A stretch of DNA of 64,000 nt from Mesorhizobium amorphae (GTDB lineage: Bacteria > Pseudomonadota > Alphaproteobacteria > Rhizobiales > Rhizobiaceae). The DNA is taken from positions 1 to 64,000 of the forward strand of contig NZ_JHQS01000033.1 of assembly GCF_014843845.1 (NCBI RefSeq), read 5' to 3'. Shown here piece by piece: positions 8,473 to 15,964 of this stretch (positions within the stretch are counted from its first letter, which is position 1; every line of letters starts with the position of its first letter). Position numbers and translations under genes: made by a program. The notes beneath the pieces are model-generated. The model had not been told where the DNA came from. It saw only the letters and a program-made list of their open reading frames with translations, and made no database searches.

Positions 8473-9354
8473 TCAAGCGACCGGCGTTGCCGGGAAGAAT
8501 TTGTCGAGCCAGCCCTTGATCATCATCCTGGTGCGCGGCGCGTCCTCCGGGGCGAGCGGGAAATGGGCGGTTCCCGTGATCAGCATCAGCTCGGCTGGCT
8601 GCCCGGCCTTCTCGAACAGGCGGATGGATTGCTCGGTCGGCGTGATGATGTCGTCGGCGGTGTGGAAGAACAGGGCCGGCCGCGGCGCGATGTTGGCCAC
8701 CACGTCATCCGCCCTGAAGTTCATCATGCTCCATGCGGTCTCGGTCGGGATTTCCATGATCGCCTTGGGCGACAGGTTCTTGCGCAATTTTTCCGGGATC
8801 GGCACGGCGTCGAAGCGCGAGATCCACATGCTCTCGCCCGTCGCGCGCTTGTGCTCGCGCCCCTTCTCGAGCAGGCCCATGAAACGCTCCCAGGCCTCCG
8901 GCGTCGGGTGCTGGCCGCGGAACTTCCGCTCGCCGTGACCCCAGCCGCATGAGGAGATGACGCAGGCGAACCGCTCGTCGACCCCTGCTGTATAGACCGA
9001 AACCGCGGCACCGAAGCTGTGACCGGTGATGCCAATTCGCTTCGGGTCGATCTCGGGGCGCCCGGCGAGGAAGGTCAGCGCGTTCTTCGCGTCAGCGACC
9101 TGATCGAAGCAGCGCACCTGGGCGCGCTCGCCCTCGCTCTCGCCGCAGCAGCGGAAGTCGAAGCGCAGCGCGGCATAGCCGAATGCTTCCATCATCTCCG
9201 CCTGGATCTGGGCGTGCGACTCGTCCTTGGAACCGACGAAGCCGTGGCAGACGATGAACGCCGGCAGCTTCTGTCCCGGACGGTGGCTGTCGGGAATGTG
9301 CAGAATCGCCGACAGTTTCAGGCCGTCGGACAAGAACGTCAGTTTTTCCTGCAT
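8473..9354 (-). CDS. Alpha/beta hydrolase
   Basis: A 293-aa serine hydrolase of the alpha/beta fold. The oxyanion-hole region is CHGFVGSKDE (36-45), the nucleophile elbow is GHSFGA with S113, and the likely acid and base are in HTADDIITP and GTAHFPL. It has no signal peptide and is presumably cytosolic. A clean AGGAG lies 6-7 bases before the ATG at 9354. It sits between the extradiol dioxygenase and the LDH2-type gene on the same strand. Family members in such positions hydrolyse ring-cleavage products or esters; here that is inference. The insert around residues 130-190 is the usual variable cap. Confidence 0.82.
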   Translation of the reverse strand: MQEKLTFLSDGLKLSAILHIPDSHRPGQKLPAFIVCHGFVGSKDESHAQIQAEMMEAFGYAALRFDFRCCGESEGERAQVRCFDQVADAKNALTFLAGRPEIDPKRIGITGHSFGAAVSVYTAGVDERFACVISSCGWGHGERKFRGQHPTPEAWERFMGLLEKGREHKRATGESMWISRFDAVPIPEKLRKNLSPKAIMEIPTETAWSMMNFRADDVVANIAPRPALFFHTADDIITPTEQSIRLFEKAGQPAELMLITGTAHFPLAPEDAPRTRMMIKGWLDKFFPATPVA

Positions 9355-9454
9355 GGCAGTCTCCTATCGGAAGCGGCGCCCCACCCGGTCGAGCCGCTTC
9401 GCTTGGTTCCTTGTACGGTGTGCCGAAGCGCGGCCGGCCGCCGCGCCTTCCCGA

Positions 9455-10354
9455 TCAGTCGACCCTGGCGAATGGAAAATGGTGCTCGCGCCATTCCTGG
9501 GGGGCGGGCGAACCCCAGACATTCATCTGGCGGACGTTTCCAGGGCGCTCCAGGTTGGTGATGACGTTCGGCACGAAGTGGGCGTCGTCGGCTACCGTGT
9601 GCATGGCGCCGGAGCACTCGACGATCGATCCGCTGGCATCCAGGTAATAGGCGTAGGTGTTGTCGCCTGGACGATGGCGGCCCGGCCCCCAAAGGACTTG
9701 GCGGTCGAACCCGTCGAGAATGTCGCCGAGCCGGCAGTAGTCGCTGAAGTGGCTGAATTCGAAGGAATAGTGGTGAAGCCCGATCGGGCCCTTCACCAGA
9801 CCCAGAATGTGATGCTGGCGGTTGCCGCCATGCATCCAGCTCAGAGCCTCGTTGACCATGCGCTCGGTGAGCTGCATGCCGCAGATTTCGGAGAGCTGCC
9901 GCCTTGTGGCGACCGGGTCGGGCGTGATGAGATTGATGTGATCGAGCCGACGCGGCTTGATGCCGTTGGTAGGATAGCGCGGATTGTACATGTCGTCGCG
10001 CGCCGGGGTGTGAACCTCGAAGCGCAGCCCTTCCGGCGTTGCGAAGGTCACGCCGGCATCGCAGCAGGCCAGACTGGGTTCGCGCGAGAGGACACGGCAG
10101 CCGGCACCGTCCACACGCGAGGCGGCTTCCGCGACAGCCTCGGCGGTCAGGGCTTCGAGCCCGATCGTGTGGCAGGAATTCTCATCGGATTGGAGAAGCA
10201 CGAGCTCGGCCTTGCGGCCGTTCGAGCTCAGCCATGTCTCGCCCGCCGCCTGTTTGGTGACGCGCAGCCCGAGAATCTCCGTCGAGTCATGGATCATGGC
10301 CTCCACGTCGCGGACATTCAGCTTTATGTGACCGACCCCAAACACCAGGTGCAT
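9455..10354 (-). CDS. Type I extradiol ring-cleavage dioxygenase (vicinal oxygen chelate family)
   Basis: A 299-aa two-domain VOC protein. The C-terminal domain carries the iron ligands of type I extradiol dioxygenases: H139 (LDHINL), H194/H195 (GLHHYSFEF) and E246 (SIVECSG). Likely catalytic residues are the GPGRHRPG His (H227) and a Tyr in NTYAYYLD. The N-terminal domain begins VGHIKLNVRD. The family cleaves catechols next to the hydroxyls using Fe(II) and O2. ATG 10354 gives a 9-base spacing from AGGAGG; an ATG two codons earlier is possible. It is the first gene of the minus-strand run with the hydrolase, LDH2-type enzyme and flavin hydroxylase. The TTWCGAAA motif pair lies about 75 bases upstream. 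The substrate is unknown. Confidence 0.85.
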   Translation of the reverse strand: MHLVFGVGHIKLNVRDVEAMIHDSTEILGLRVTKQAAGETWLSSNGRKAELVLLQSDENSCHTIGLEALTAEAVAEAASRVDGAGCRVLSREPSLACCDAGVTFATPEGLRFEVHTPARDDMYNPRYPTNGIKPRRLDHINLITPDPVATRRQLSEICGMQLTERMVNEALSWMHGGNRQHHILGLVKGPIGLHHYSFEFSHFSDYCRLGDILDGFDRQVLWGPGRHRPGDNTYAYYLDASGSIVECSGAMHTVADDAHFVPNVITNLERPGNVRQMNVWGSPAPQEWREHHFPFARVD

Positions 10355-10427
10355 CACCATTCTCCTCCTGCGGCCCCTGCTTGGCCCTGGCAACCTGCTT
10401 AGATCAAACAAAGTCAGATGGCAACAA

Positions 10428-10454
10428 ATTTCGAAAATAATATGTTATTACGAA
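10428..10454. promoter_or_regulatory. Paired TTWCGAAA boxes upstream of the dioxygenase operon
   Basis: TTTCGAAA (10428-10435) and TTACGAAA (10447-10454) have their CG steps 19 bases apart in an AT-rich stretch. The same pair with the same 19-base spacing occurs at 11469-11495, and with 18 bases at 17453-17478. A regulator binding site is inferred. Confidence 0.5.
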
Positions 10455-10457
10455 ATA

Positions 10458-11309
10458 TTAGGAGTCGGAGCGGTCTTCTGCCACCGTGTTGCGCAGGGTT
10501 CCAATGCCTTGGATTTCGATTTCGACCTCATCGCCGGGGAAAAGAAACTCCGGCGGGTTGCGGCTGGCGCCGAAGCCCGAGGGGGTGCCAGTAACGATGA
10601 CATCGCCGGGGTCGAGCGGAGCAAAGGTCGAGATGTAGGAAATCAGCCAGGGGATGTCGAAGATCATGCGGTCGATCGCGATCGACTGTCTGGTCACGCT
10701 ATTGACCCGGCTCTCCAGGAGGAGCCGCGCCGGGTCCGGGATCTCGCGCGTACAGACCATCCAGGGGCCGAACGCGCCGCTTTGATAGAAGTTCTTGCCG
10801 GGCGTGAACTGGCTCGAGTGTTTCTGCCAGTCGCGTACGCTCCCCTCGTTGAAGCATGCATAGCCGGCGACGTACGCCATCGCTTCGGCGCGCGCGATCT
10901 TGTGGGCACGGCGGCCGATGATCACCGCCAGCTCGCCCTCGAAATCCAGCTTGTCGGAAGCCGCCGGCTTCAGAATCGCGCCTCCATGGCCGGTCTGTGC
11001 TTCCGCGTGACGCATGAACAGCAGCGGGAACTGCGGCGCCGTCTTGCCATCCTCGTGGAAGTTGGTGGCGACGCAGAAGATCTTGCCTGGGTTGGGAATC
11101 GGAGGGAGCAGGCTGACTTCGGCCAGTCGCACGACTTCGAGACCGCGTTCGCCAGATGCGAGATCGGGAAACCGGCTGCCGAGATAGGCTTTGAGATCCG
11201 GAGGCGCGCCGGGATCGGAATCCAGGCGCAGGATCGTTTCACCTTCGACGATTCCATAGCCGGCACCGGACCGATCAACGAAAGAAGCGAATTTCACAGG
11301 CTCACCCAT
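10458..11309 (-). CDS. Fumarylacetoacetate hydrolase (FAH)-family protein
   Basis: A 283-aa FAH-fold enzyme. The metal-binding ExE is in DFEGELAVIIGR (E124, E126), with the conserved 'FNEGSVRDWQ', 'GKNFYQSGAFGPWMV' and 'PLDPGDVIVTGTPSGFG' stretches. Family members hydrolyse acylpyruvates or decarboxylate and isomerise oxo-diacids after extradiol cleavage, which fits the neighbouring dioxygenase. The start codon at 11309 has no clear Shine-Dalgarno; GTG 11297 is an alternative. It is divergent from the second MDR gene across a region with TTTTCGAAAA-type motifs, and 104 bases separate it from the dioxygenase, with a promoter motif in between. Confidence 0.85.
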   Translation of the reverse strand: MGEPVKFASFVDRSGAGYGIVEGETILRLDSDPGAPPDLKAYLGSRFPDLASGERGLEVVRLAEVSLLPPIPNPGKIFCVATNFHEDGKTAPQFPLLFMRHAEAQTGHGGAILKPAASDKLDFEGELAVIIGRRAHKIARAEAMAYVAGYACFNEGSVRDWQKHSSQFTPGKNFYQSGAFGPWMVCTREIPDPARLLLESRVNSVTRQSIAIDRMIFDIPWLISYISTFAPLDPGDVIVTGTPSGFGASRNPPEFLFPGDEVEIEIQGIGTLRNTVAEDRSDS

Positions 11310-11356
11310 TTGGGACGTGCGATGAAGGCAGGTACCTCTTGCTCGGAGTAAATCGG

Positions 11357-11368
11357 ATTTTCGAAAAT
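11357..11368. promoter_or_regulatory. ATTTTCGAAAAT palindrome upstream of the FAH gene
   Basis: A perfect 12-base palindrome 48 bases upstream of the FAH start, with the same TTCGAAA core as the paired boxes at 10428 and 11469. No second box is visible at 19 bases. Confidence 0.4.
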
Positions 11369-11468
11369 ATGCAAGTCGTCGGAAGGAAGCGGCAAAGCGC
11401 CGATCTCGAGCCGAAAATGGCCTGATTGCCGATTGGGCGTGCTGCCGATTTTGTTCGTCACGATAAAG

Positions 11469-11495
11469 TTACGAAAAAAGATTGATATTTCGAAA
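11469..11495. promoter_or_regulatory. Paired TTWCGAAA boxes upstream of MDR paralogue 2
   Basis: TTACGAAA (11469-11476) and TTTCGAAA (11488-11495) are spaced 19 bases. The order is mirrored relative to 10428-10454, as expected if the site faces the opposite gene. It lies in the divergent region between the FAH gene and the MDR-cupin genes. Confidence 0.5.
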
Positions 11496-11590
11496 AAAAT
11501 GTGCGACCACCGATCTGGCCTCGGGAGGAGGCCCATGTGCGCGACGAGAAACTCGGCATGCACTGGTTTGAGCGAACGGGAGGTATCGAC

Positions 11591-12712
11591 GTGACAGCAA
11601 TTCCGCAGACGATGAAGGCCGCGCGCATGCACGAGATCGGCGGCCAGCTGAGGATCGAGGACGTGCCGGTCCCGAAGCTTGGGTCGATGGACGTGCTCGT
11701 TCGCGTCAGATCGTGCGGCATCGTGCCGAACCTCGCCAACATCCTGGCGATGTGGCCGACCTGGTTCCCCCACATGCCGCAGCCGCCGCTGCCAGCGATC
11801 TTCGGTCTTGACCCGACCGGCGAGATCGCTGCGGTCGGCAGCCAGGTCCACAATCTGAAGCCCGGGGATCGCGTCTACGTTAATCCGGGGCGCTCCTGCG
11901 GCTCTTGCCGTCATTGCCGGCGCGGCGACACGATCTCCTGCCGCCATTATGCCTTCCAGGGCTATTTCGGCTTCAGCCACGACGCGCTGCAGACATTTGA
12001 AGATTACCCGGTCGGCGGCATTTCCGAGTACATGGCCGCGCCGGCATCGGCGATCGTGGCGCTTCCCGACAACATGACCTTCGATCAGGCAGCGCGGCTC
12101 GGCTACATGGGCACCGGCTATTCCGCTCTGAAGAAGGCGCAGATCGGCCCCGGCGACACGGTCCTTGTCAACGGCATTTCCGGCACGCTCGGCATATCGA
12201 TCGCGGTGTTCGGTCCGTCGTTCGGAGTCAAGAAGATTCTCGGCACCGGTCGCGACAGGAAGTTGCTGAAGCAGATCGAAGCGCTTGCTCCCGGCATTAT
12301 CGAGACGCATTCGCTGGACGAGGGATCGCCCGACGAATGGGCCCGTTCCAGGACGGCGCATGGCGAAGGGGTCGACGCCTTCATCGACTGCAACGGGCCG
12401 GGCACGCCGCAAGAACCTTTCCTGGCGGGTCTCAGGGCGCTGCGCCGCGGCGGTATTGCCGTCGACATCGGTGCTGTGATGGGCGCGGTTCCCATCGACG
12501 TGCACATGATGATGGACCGCAACCAGCGTCTTATCGGTTCGGCATGGTTGACGACATCCGAGGGCCAGGAAATGGCCGACCTCGTCGGGATCGGCAAGGT
12601 CAGCTTCGACCTCCTGGAAACCCATGCGACGCCCATGAGCAAGGTCAATGAGGCCATTTCGGGCATCGCCCAGCGCCATGGCGGGTTCTCGAATTTTGTG
12701 ATCCATCCGTAA
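11591..12712 (+). CDS. Medium-chain dehydrogenase/reductase with altered catalytic zinc site (paralogue 2)
   Basis: A 373-aa MDR protein closely related to the gene at 3284-4393. It has the same GYFGF insert, the same structural-zinc cysteines (C103, C106, C109, C117), C42 in place, and the same GLD (72-74) replacing the catalytic 'GHE'. The Rossmann motif is GISGTLGIS. The chosen start is GTG 11591, 7 bases after GGGAGG; the frame is open 30 codons earlier without a site. A cupin gene follows after 62 bases, with operator site C between them. Having two paralogues under two related promoters suggests parallel or successive oxidations in the pathway. The substrate is unknown. Confidence 0.8.
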   Translation: MTAIPQTMKAARMHEIGGQLRIEDVPVPKLGSMDVLVRVRSCGIVPNLANILAMWPTWFPHMPQPPLPAIFGLDPTGEIAAVGSQVHNLKPGDRVYVNPGRSCGSCRHCRRGDTISCRHYAFQGYFGFSHDALQTFEDYPVGGISEYMAAPASAIVALPDNMTFDQAARLGYMGTGYSALKKAQIGPGDTVLVNGISGTLGISIAVFGPSFGVKKILGTGRDRKLLKQIEALAPGIIETHSLDEGSPDEWARSRTAHGEGVDAFIDCNGPGTPQEPFLAGLRALRRGGIAVDIGAVMGAVPIDVHMMMDRNQRLIGSAWLTTSEGQEMADLVGIGKVSFDLLETHATPMSKVNEAISGIAQRHGGFSNFVIHP

Positions 12713-12725
12713 TTGCGTACTTTAA

Positions 12726-12749
12726 GGTATGCTGATACCGGATGGTATC
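12726..12749. promoter_or_regulatory. Palindromic operator, site C, before the cupin gene
   Basis: The core GATACC-GGAT-GGTATC (12734-12749) has perfect 6-base arms. An extra half-site 5' to it makes a second overlapping palindrome, GGTAT-GCTG-ATACC (12726-12739). A TTGCGT element 8 bases upstream could be a -35. Site D at 17321-17343 has the same three-part arrangement. Confidence 0.65.
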
Positions 12750-12774
12750 CACATTGCTCTGGGAGGATCAAGAC

Positions 12775-13317
12775 ATGAACATTCGCCGCATCGTCACCGG
12801 AAAGAACGCCACAGGAAAATCGGTATTCATCAGCGACGGCTCTTCGCCGCGCGAGATGGCGCTGCAGCACACCCCCGGTTTCGTTTCGTCCCCGCAGTGG
12901 AAGATCGATGGGACACCGGATCTGGCCAAACGGGACAGCGCCGATCCGATGGCGGGCGAGAGCACGATGCTCGCTTCGGTCGGGGGCTCGGTGTTCTGGA
13001 TGATCACCTTTCCCCCGGACAGCGTGATGATGTCGCCCGACTGGAAGCCCGAGCTTGCGGGTCCGGAGCACCTGAAGGCCGCGCCCGGCATCGCCGAGCG
13101 TTTCGAGATGGACAATCCCGGCATGCACCAGACGCCGACGGTCGACTATGTGACCGTCGTCGAGGGCCGGCTTGTCCTCGAACTCGACGATGGCAAGACC
13201 GTTGAGCTGAAGCAGGGTGATACGGTCGTGCAGCAGGGCGCGCGCCATGCTTGGCGCAATCCTTTCGACGAGCCCGTGACGGTCTCGGTCGTCATGCTCG
13301 GTGCGACGACGGCATAG
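12775..13317 (+). CDS. Cupin-domain protein
   Basis: A 180-aa small-molecule-binding cupin. The conserved C-terminal barrel runs about residues 110-175: M-H-Q-T-P-T-V-D-Y, V-V-E-G-R-L-V-L-E-L-D-D-G and K-Q-G-D-T-V-V-Q-Q-G-A-R-H-A-W-R-N-P. These match cupin motifs 1 and 2, although the usual metal His/Glu set is only partly evident. The ATG at 12775 has GGGAGGA 7 bases upstream. It follows MDR paralogue 2, with its own palindromic operator in front. Cupins of this kind in aromatic loci can be isomerases, dioxygenases or binding proteins; the sequence does not decide. Confidence 0.75.
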   Translation: MNIRRIVTGKNATGKSVFISDGSSPREMALQHTPGFVSSPQWKIDGTPDLAKRDSADPMAGESTMLASVGGSVFWMITFPPDSVMMSPDWKPELAGPEHLKAAPGIAERFEMDNPGMHQTPTVDYVTVVEGRLVLELDDGKTVELKQGDTVVQQGARHAWRNPFDEPVTVSVVMLGATTA

Positions 13318-13380
13318 GCCGCGTCGCATGCCCCGCCCGCCGGCACTCCGATGGCGGCGCCGACCTTTGTCTCTCCGGGC

Positions 13381-14343
13381 CTACTGTCGGCCCGGTAGGC
13401 GGTCGCCTCTTCCTGCCTCGCGCGCGTCCCCGCCACCGAGATTCTTCTCGGCGACCTCGGCCAGTATCTGGCGGGCCCAGCGGTGCAGGCCTGAGTGGTG
13501 CGTACGCTCGGTCCAGTAGATGTCGACCTGGATGAAGACGTCCATCGGGAAAGGCCGCAAGGCGAGCCTGTCCGACAGGCGACGCGCCAGCCGATACGGA
13601 ATCGTCGCCACCAACTCCGAGCCTGGAATAAGCCGCTCCAAAATGTCGTGGCTCGACACGGTGACCTCCGGCTCCATCTCGACGCCCGTTGCGCGTAGCG
13701 CGGCGAAATAGAGGGCCTCCCAGCGTCCGTTATGCGTGACCGCGACATGCCGCGAGGCGCAATAGCGGTCGAGCGTCAGCGTTCCCCGCGCCAGCGGGTG
13801 CGCGGGGTCCATGACACAGGCGTAGTGATCGGTGAACAGTTTCCTGCGGTAGTAGATGTCACCGAGGATCGCGACCGGTCCCAGCACGATGTCGCATGTG
13901 TTCTGCTTCAACTGCTGCTTGCCGTCGACGGCAGACTCGAAGATGTGGATCGTCGCTTTCGGCGCCTCCTTCTGCGCCCGGCGCACGAAGTCGGGAATGA
14001 CGAACATGCGCTCGTGGTGGTTACAGGAGACCGTCACGCTTCCTTCGGCCGCGGCTGCGTCAAAACCCGACGGCGAAGAAAGCGCGGCCATCTGCTCAAG
14101 GATGCCGCGCGCCTGCTGGGCGAGCTGTTCGCCCTTGTCGGTTGCCACGATCGAATTGCCCTGGCGGACGAACAGCGGATCGTTGAAGGCCTTTCGCAGC
14201 CTCTTGATGGCGTAGCTTATGGTGGACTGGTTGACGCCGAGAAGCAGGGAGGCATCGGAAAACGAGGCGCGGTCCTGGACAGCAACAAGCGTCTGCAAGG
14301 CCGCGAGATCTACACTGGCAAGCTCGTCGGGCAGCACGGCCAT
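13381..14343 (-). CDS. LysR-family transcriptional regulator
   Basis: A 320-aa LTTR. The winged HTH is in residues ~10-70 (LQTLVAVQDRASFSDASLLL, then NQSTISYAIKRLRKAFNDPLFVR), and the periplasmic-binding-like effector domain follows from about 95. It resembles the NodD/PcpR/LinR branch, with a shortened 'F-x-D-P-L-F-V-R' helix end. The start ATG at 14343 has GGAGGAGA directly upstream. It is divergent from the P450-ferredoxin-reductase operon (95 bases between starts), so it probably controls that operon and itself. The C-terminal ~20 residues are Gly/Arg-rich. It converges on the cupin gene. Confidence 0.88.
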   Translation of the reverse strand: MAVLPDELASVDLAALQTLVAVQDRASFSDASLLLGVNQSTISYAIKRLRKAFNDPLFVRQGNSIVATDKGEQLAQQARGILEQMAALSSPSGFDAAAAEGSVTVSCNHHERMFVIPDFVRRAQKEAPKATIHIFESAVDGKQQLKQNTCDIVLGPVAILGDIYYRRKLFTDHYACVMDPAHPLARGTLTLDRYCASRHVAVTHNGRWEALYFAALRATGVEMEPEVTVSSHDILERLIPGSELVATIPYRLARRLSDRLALRPFPMDVFIQVDIYWTERTHHSGLHRWARQILAEVAEKNLGGGDAREAGRGDRLPGRQ

Positions 14344-14438
14344 TCTCCTCCATGCAAATTTTCGATGACCTCTATCTAACTCATCGCATTGCTGAATACA
14401 CGCGGATTTCGTACCCCGTCTCCGACAGGGAGGAAACC

Positions 14439-15620
14439 ATGTCCGAAGCCGTGAAAGTGATCGACGACGTCTCGTTCGGAGACCTGCTTGCCAATCCGTA
14501 TCCGATCTTCAAACGCGTCCGAGATCTCGGGCCGGTCGTCAAGGTCGAGGCGGCGAACATCATGATGGTCACGCGCTTCGACGACGTCATGGCCATCGAA
14601 CGCGATCCCGTGACGTTTTCCTCGATCAATCCGCAGTCACTGCTGAACACGGTGATCGGGCCGAACCTGATGCGCAAGGACGGCGAGGACCATGCCCGCG
14701 AAAGGGCGGCGATGGATCCGAGCCTGCGTCCCGGCGTCGTCAAGCGCTGCTGGGCCGACCCCATGCGGGCCATCTGCGACGACGTCATTTCGCAGATCGA
14801 GCACAAGGGTGAGGCCGAGCTTTTCGAGGAACTCGCAGCGCCGATCGCGGCGCGCGCGCTGGCCGACATATTGGGCTTCGACGGCGTCGACTGGCGGACG
14901 ATGGCGCTGTGGTCGCAGTCGCTGATCGACGGTTCCGGCAACTACTCGCACGACGCGGAGATCGCGCGAAAGGCGAGGGAGGCAGCCAGCGGCGTCGAGA
15001 GCGCCGTCGACAGGATGCTTTCCCATCATCGGGACAATCCAAATCCTTCGATGCTGTCTTCGATGCTCCAGGCCGATCCTGCGCAGACGGTCGAGCAGAT
15101 CTACGCCAACATCAAGGTGGCGATCGGCGGCGGGCTGAACGAGACACGCGACTCGATCCTGACGCTGATCCTGGGGCTGTTGCAGAACCCGGATCAACTC
15201 GCTCGCGTTCGCGCCGAGCCTTCACTCTGGGGGCAGGCTTTCGAAGAAGCGGTGCGCTGGATCTCGCCGATAGGCATGTATCCTCGCCGCTTGGCCCGCG
15301 ACGCCGAGATTTCGGGCACGCTGGTCCGCAAGGGCGAGCAGGTGGGTCTGTGCGTCGGCGCTGCCAACCACGACGACCGCCGTTTCAGCGATCCGGAGAA
15401 GTTCGATGTCTTCCGGGAAAAGAAGTCCCACCTGGCGTTCGGCGCCGGATCGCATTTCTGCGCCGGCACCTGGGTGTCGCGCGCGCTGGTGAGCCAGATC
15501 GCCGTGCCGATGGTGTTCGAGCGGCTGCGCAATCTTCGGCTCAAGGATCCGGAACTCGTCCGCATCCGCGGCTGGGTGTTTCGTGGCCCCACGCACATGC
15601 CCGTTGTCTGGGACGCTTGA
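14439..15620 (+). CDS. Cytochrome P450, class I bacterial
   Basis: A 393-aa soluble P450. The heme-binding signature FGAGSHFCAG has the thiolate C341. The ExxR pair is E270/R273 (EEAVRW). The I-helix oxygen-activation segment is GGGLNETRD (~230-238), where the usual acidic-Thr pair is E235-T236. ATG 14439 is preceded by AGGGAGG; the in-frame extension upstream lacks a site. Its ferredoxin and ferredoxin reductase follow immediately, giving a complete NADH-driven monooxygenase. With formaldehyde-oxidation genes 7 kb downstream, an O-demethylating role on a methoxyaromatic (as in GcoA or CYP199 enzymes) is a reasonable inference, not a demonstration. Confidence 0.9.
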   Translation: MSEAVKVIDDVSFGDLLANPYPIFKRVRDLGPVVKVEAANIMMVTRFDDVMAIERDPVTFSSINPQSLLNTVIGPNLMRKDGEDHARERAAMDPSLRPGVVKRCWADPMRAICDDVISQIEHKGEAELFEELAAPIAARALADILGFDGVDWRTMALWSQSLIDGSGNYSHDAEIARKAREAASGVESAVDRMLSHHRDNPNPSMLSSMLQADPAQTVEQIYANIKVAIGGGLNETRDSILTLILGLLQNPDQLARVRAEPSLWGQAFEEAVRWISPIGMYPRRLARDAEISGTLVRKGEQVGLCVGAANHDDRRFSDPEKFDVFREKKSHLAFGAGSHFCAGTWVSRALVSQIAVPMVFERLRNLRLKDPELVRIRGWVFRGPTHMPVVWDA

Positions 15621-15631
15621 GGGAGAGAGTC

Positions 15632-15949
15632 ATGCCAACGATCAGGTTCCTGCTCACGGACGGCGCGGAGCTCGCCGTCGAGGCCCAGAACGGCCGCAGC
15701 TTGATGGAAACCGCGCTTGAACACAGCGTTCCCGGCATCATCGCCGAATGCAATGGCTCGGCGGCGTGCGCCACATGCCATGTCGTGCTTCCGGAGGAAA
15801 TACTGTTGGCGCTCGAACCGATCAGCGAGCATGAAAACGACATGCTGGACTTCGCCGAGGCGCCGCGCGAATCCGGAAGCCGGCTGAGCTGCCAGATCAA
15901 GGTCAGCGACGCGCTGGACAATATTTCCGTCCGCATTCCGGCCGCCTAG
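15632..15949 (+). CDS. [2Fe-2S] ferredoxin, putidaredoxin/adrenodoxin type
   Basis: A 105-aa ferredoxin with the cluster cysteines C40-x5-C46-x2-C49 and C87, which is the spacing of the P450-partner (putidaredoxin/terpredoxin) class rather than the plant type. GGGAGAG lies just upstream of the ATG. It lies 11 bases after the P450 stop and 15 before the reductase start. It carries electrons from the reductase at 15965 to the P450. Confidence 0.93.
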   Translation: MPTIRFLLTDGAELAVEAQNGRSLMETALEHSVPGIIAECNGSAACATCHVVLPEEILLALEPISEHENDMLDFAEAPRESGSRLSCQIKVSDALDNISVRIPAA

Positions 15950-15964
15950 CGGTTGAGGCCGATC

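Noticed and set aside
11294..12706. 470-codon minus-strand open frame opposite MDR paralogue 2
   Set aside because: Antisense shadow caused by GC-rich codon bias; the plus strand encodes a clear MDR protein.
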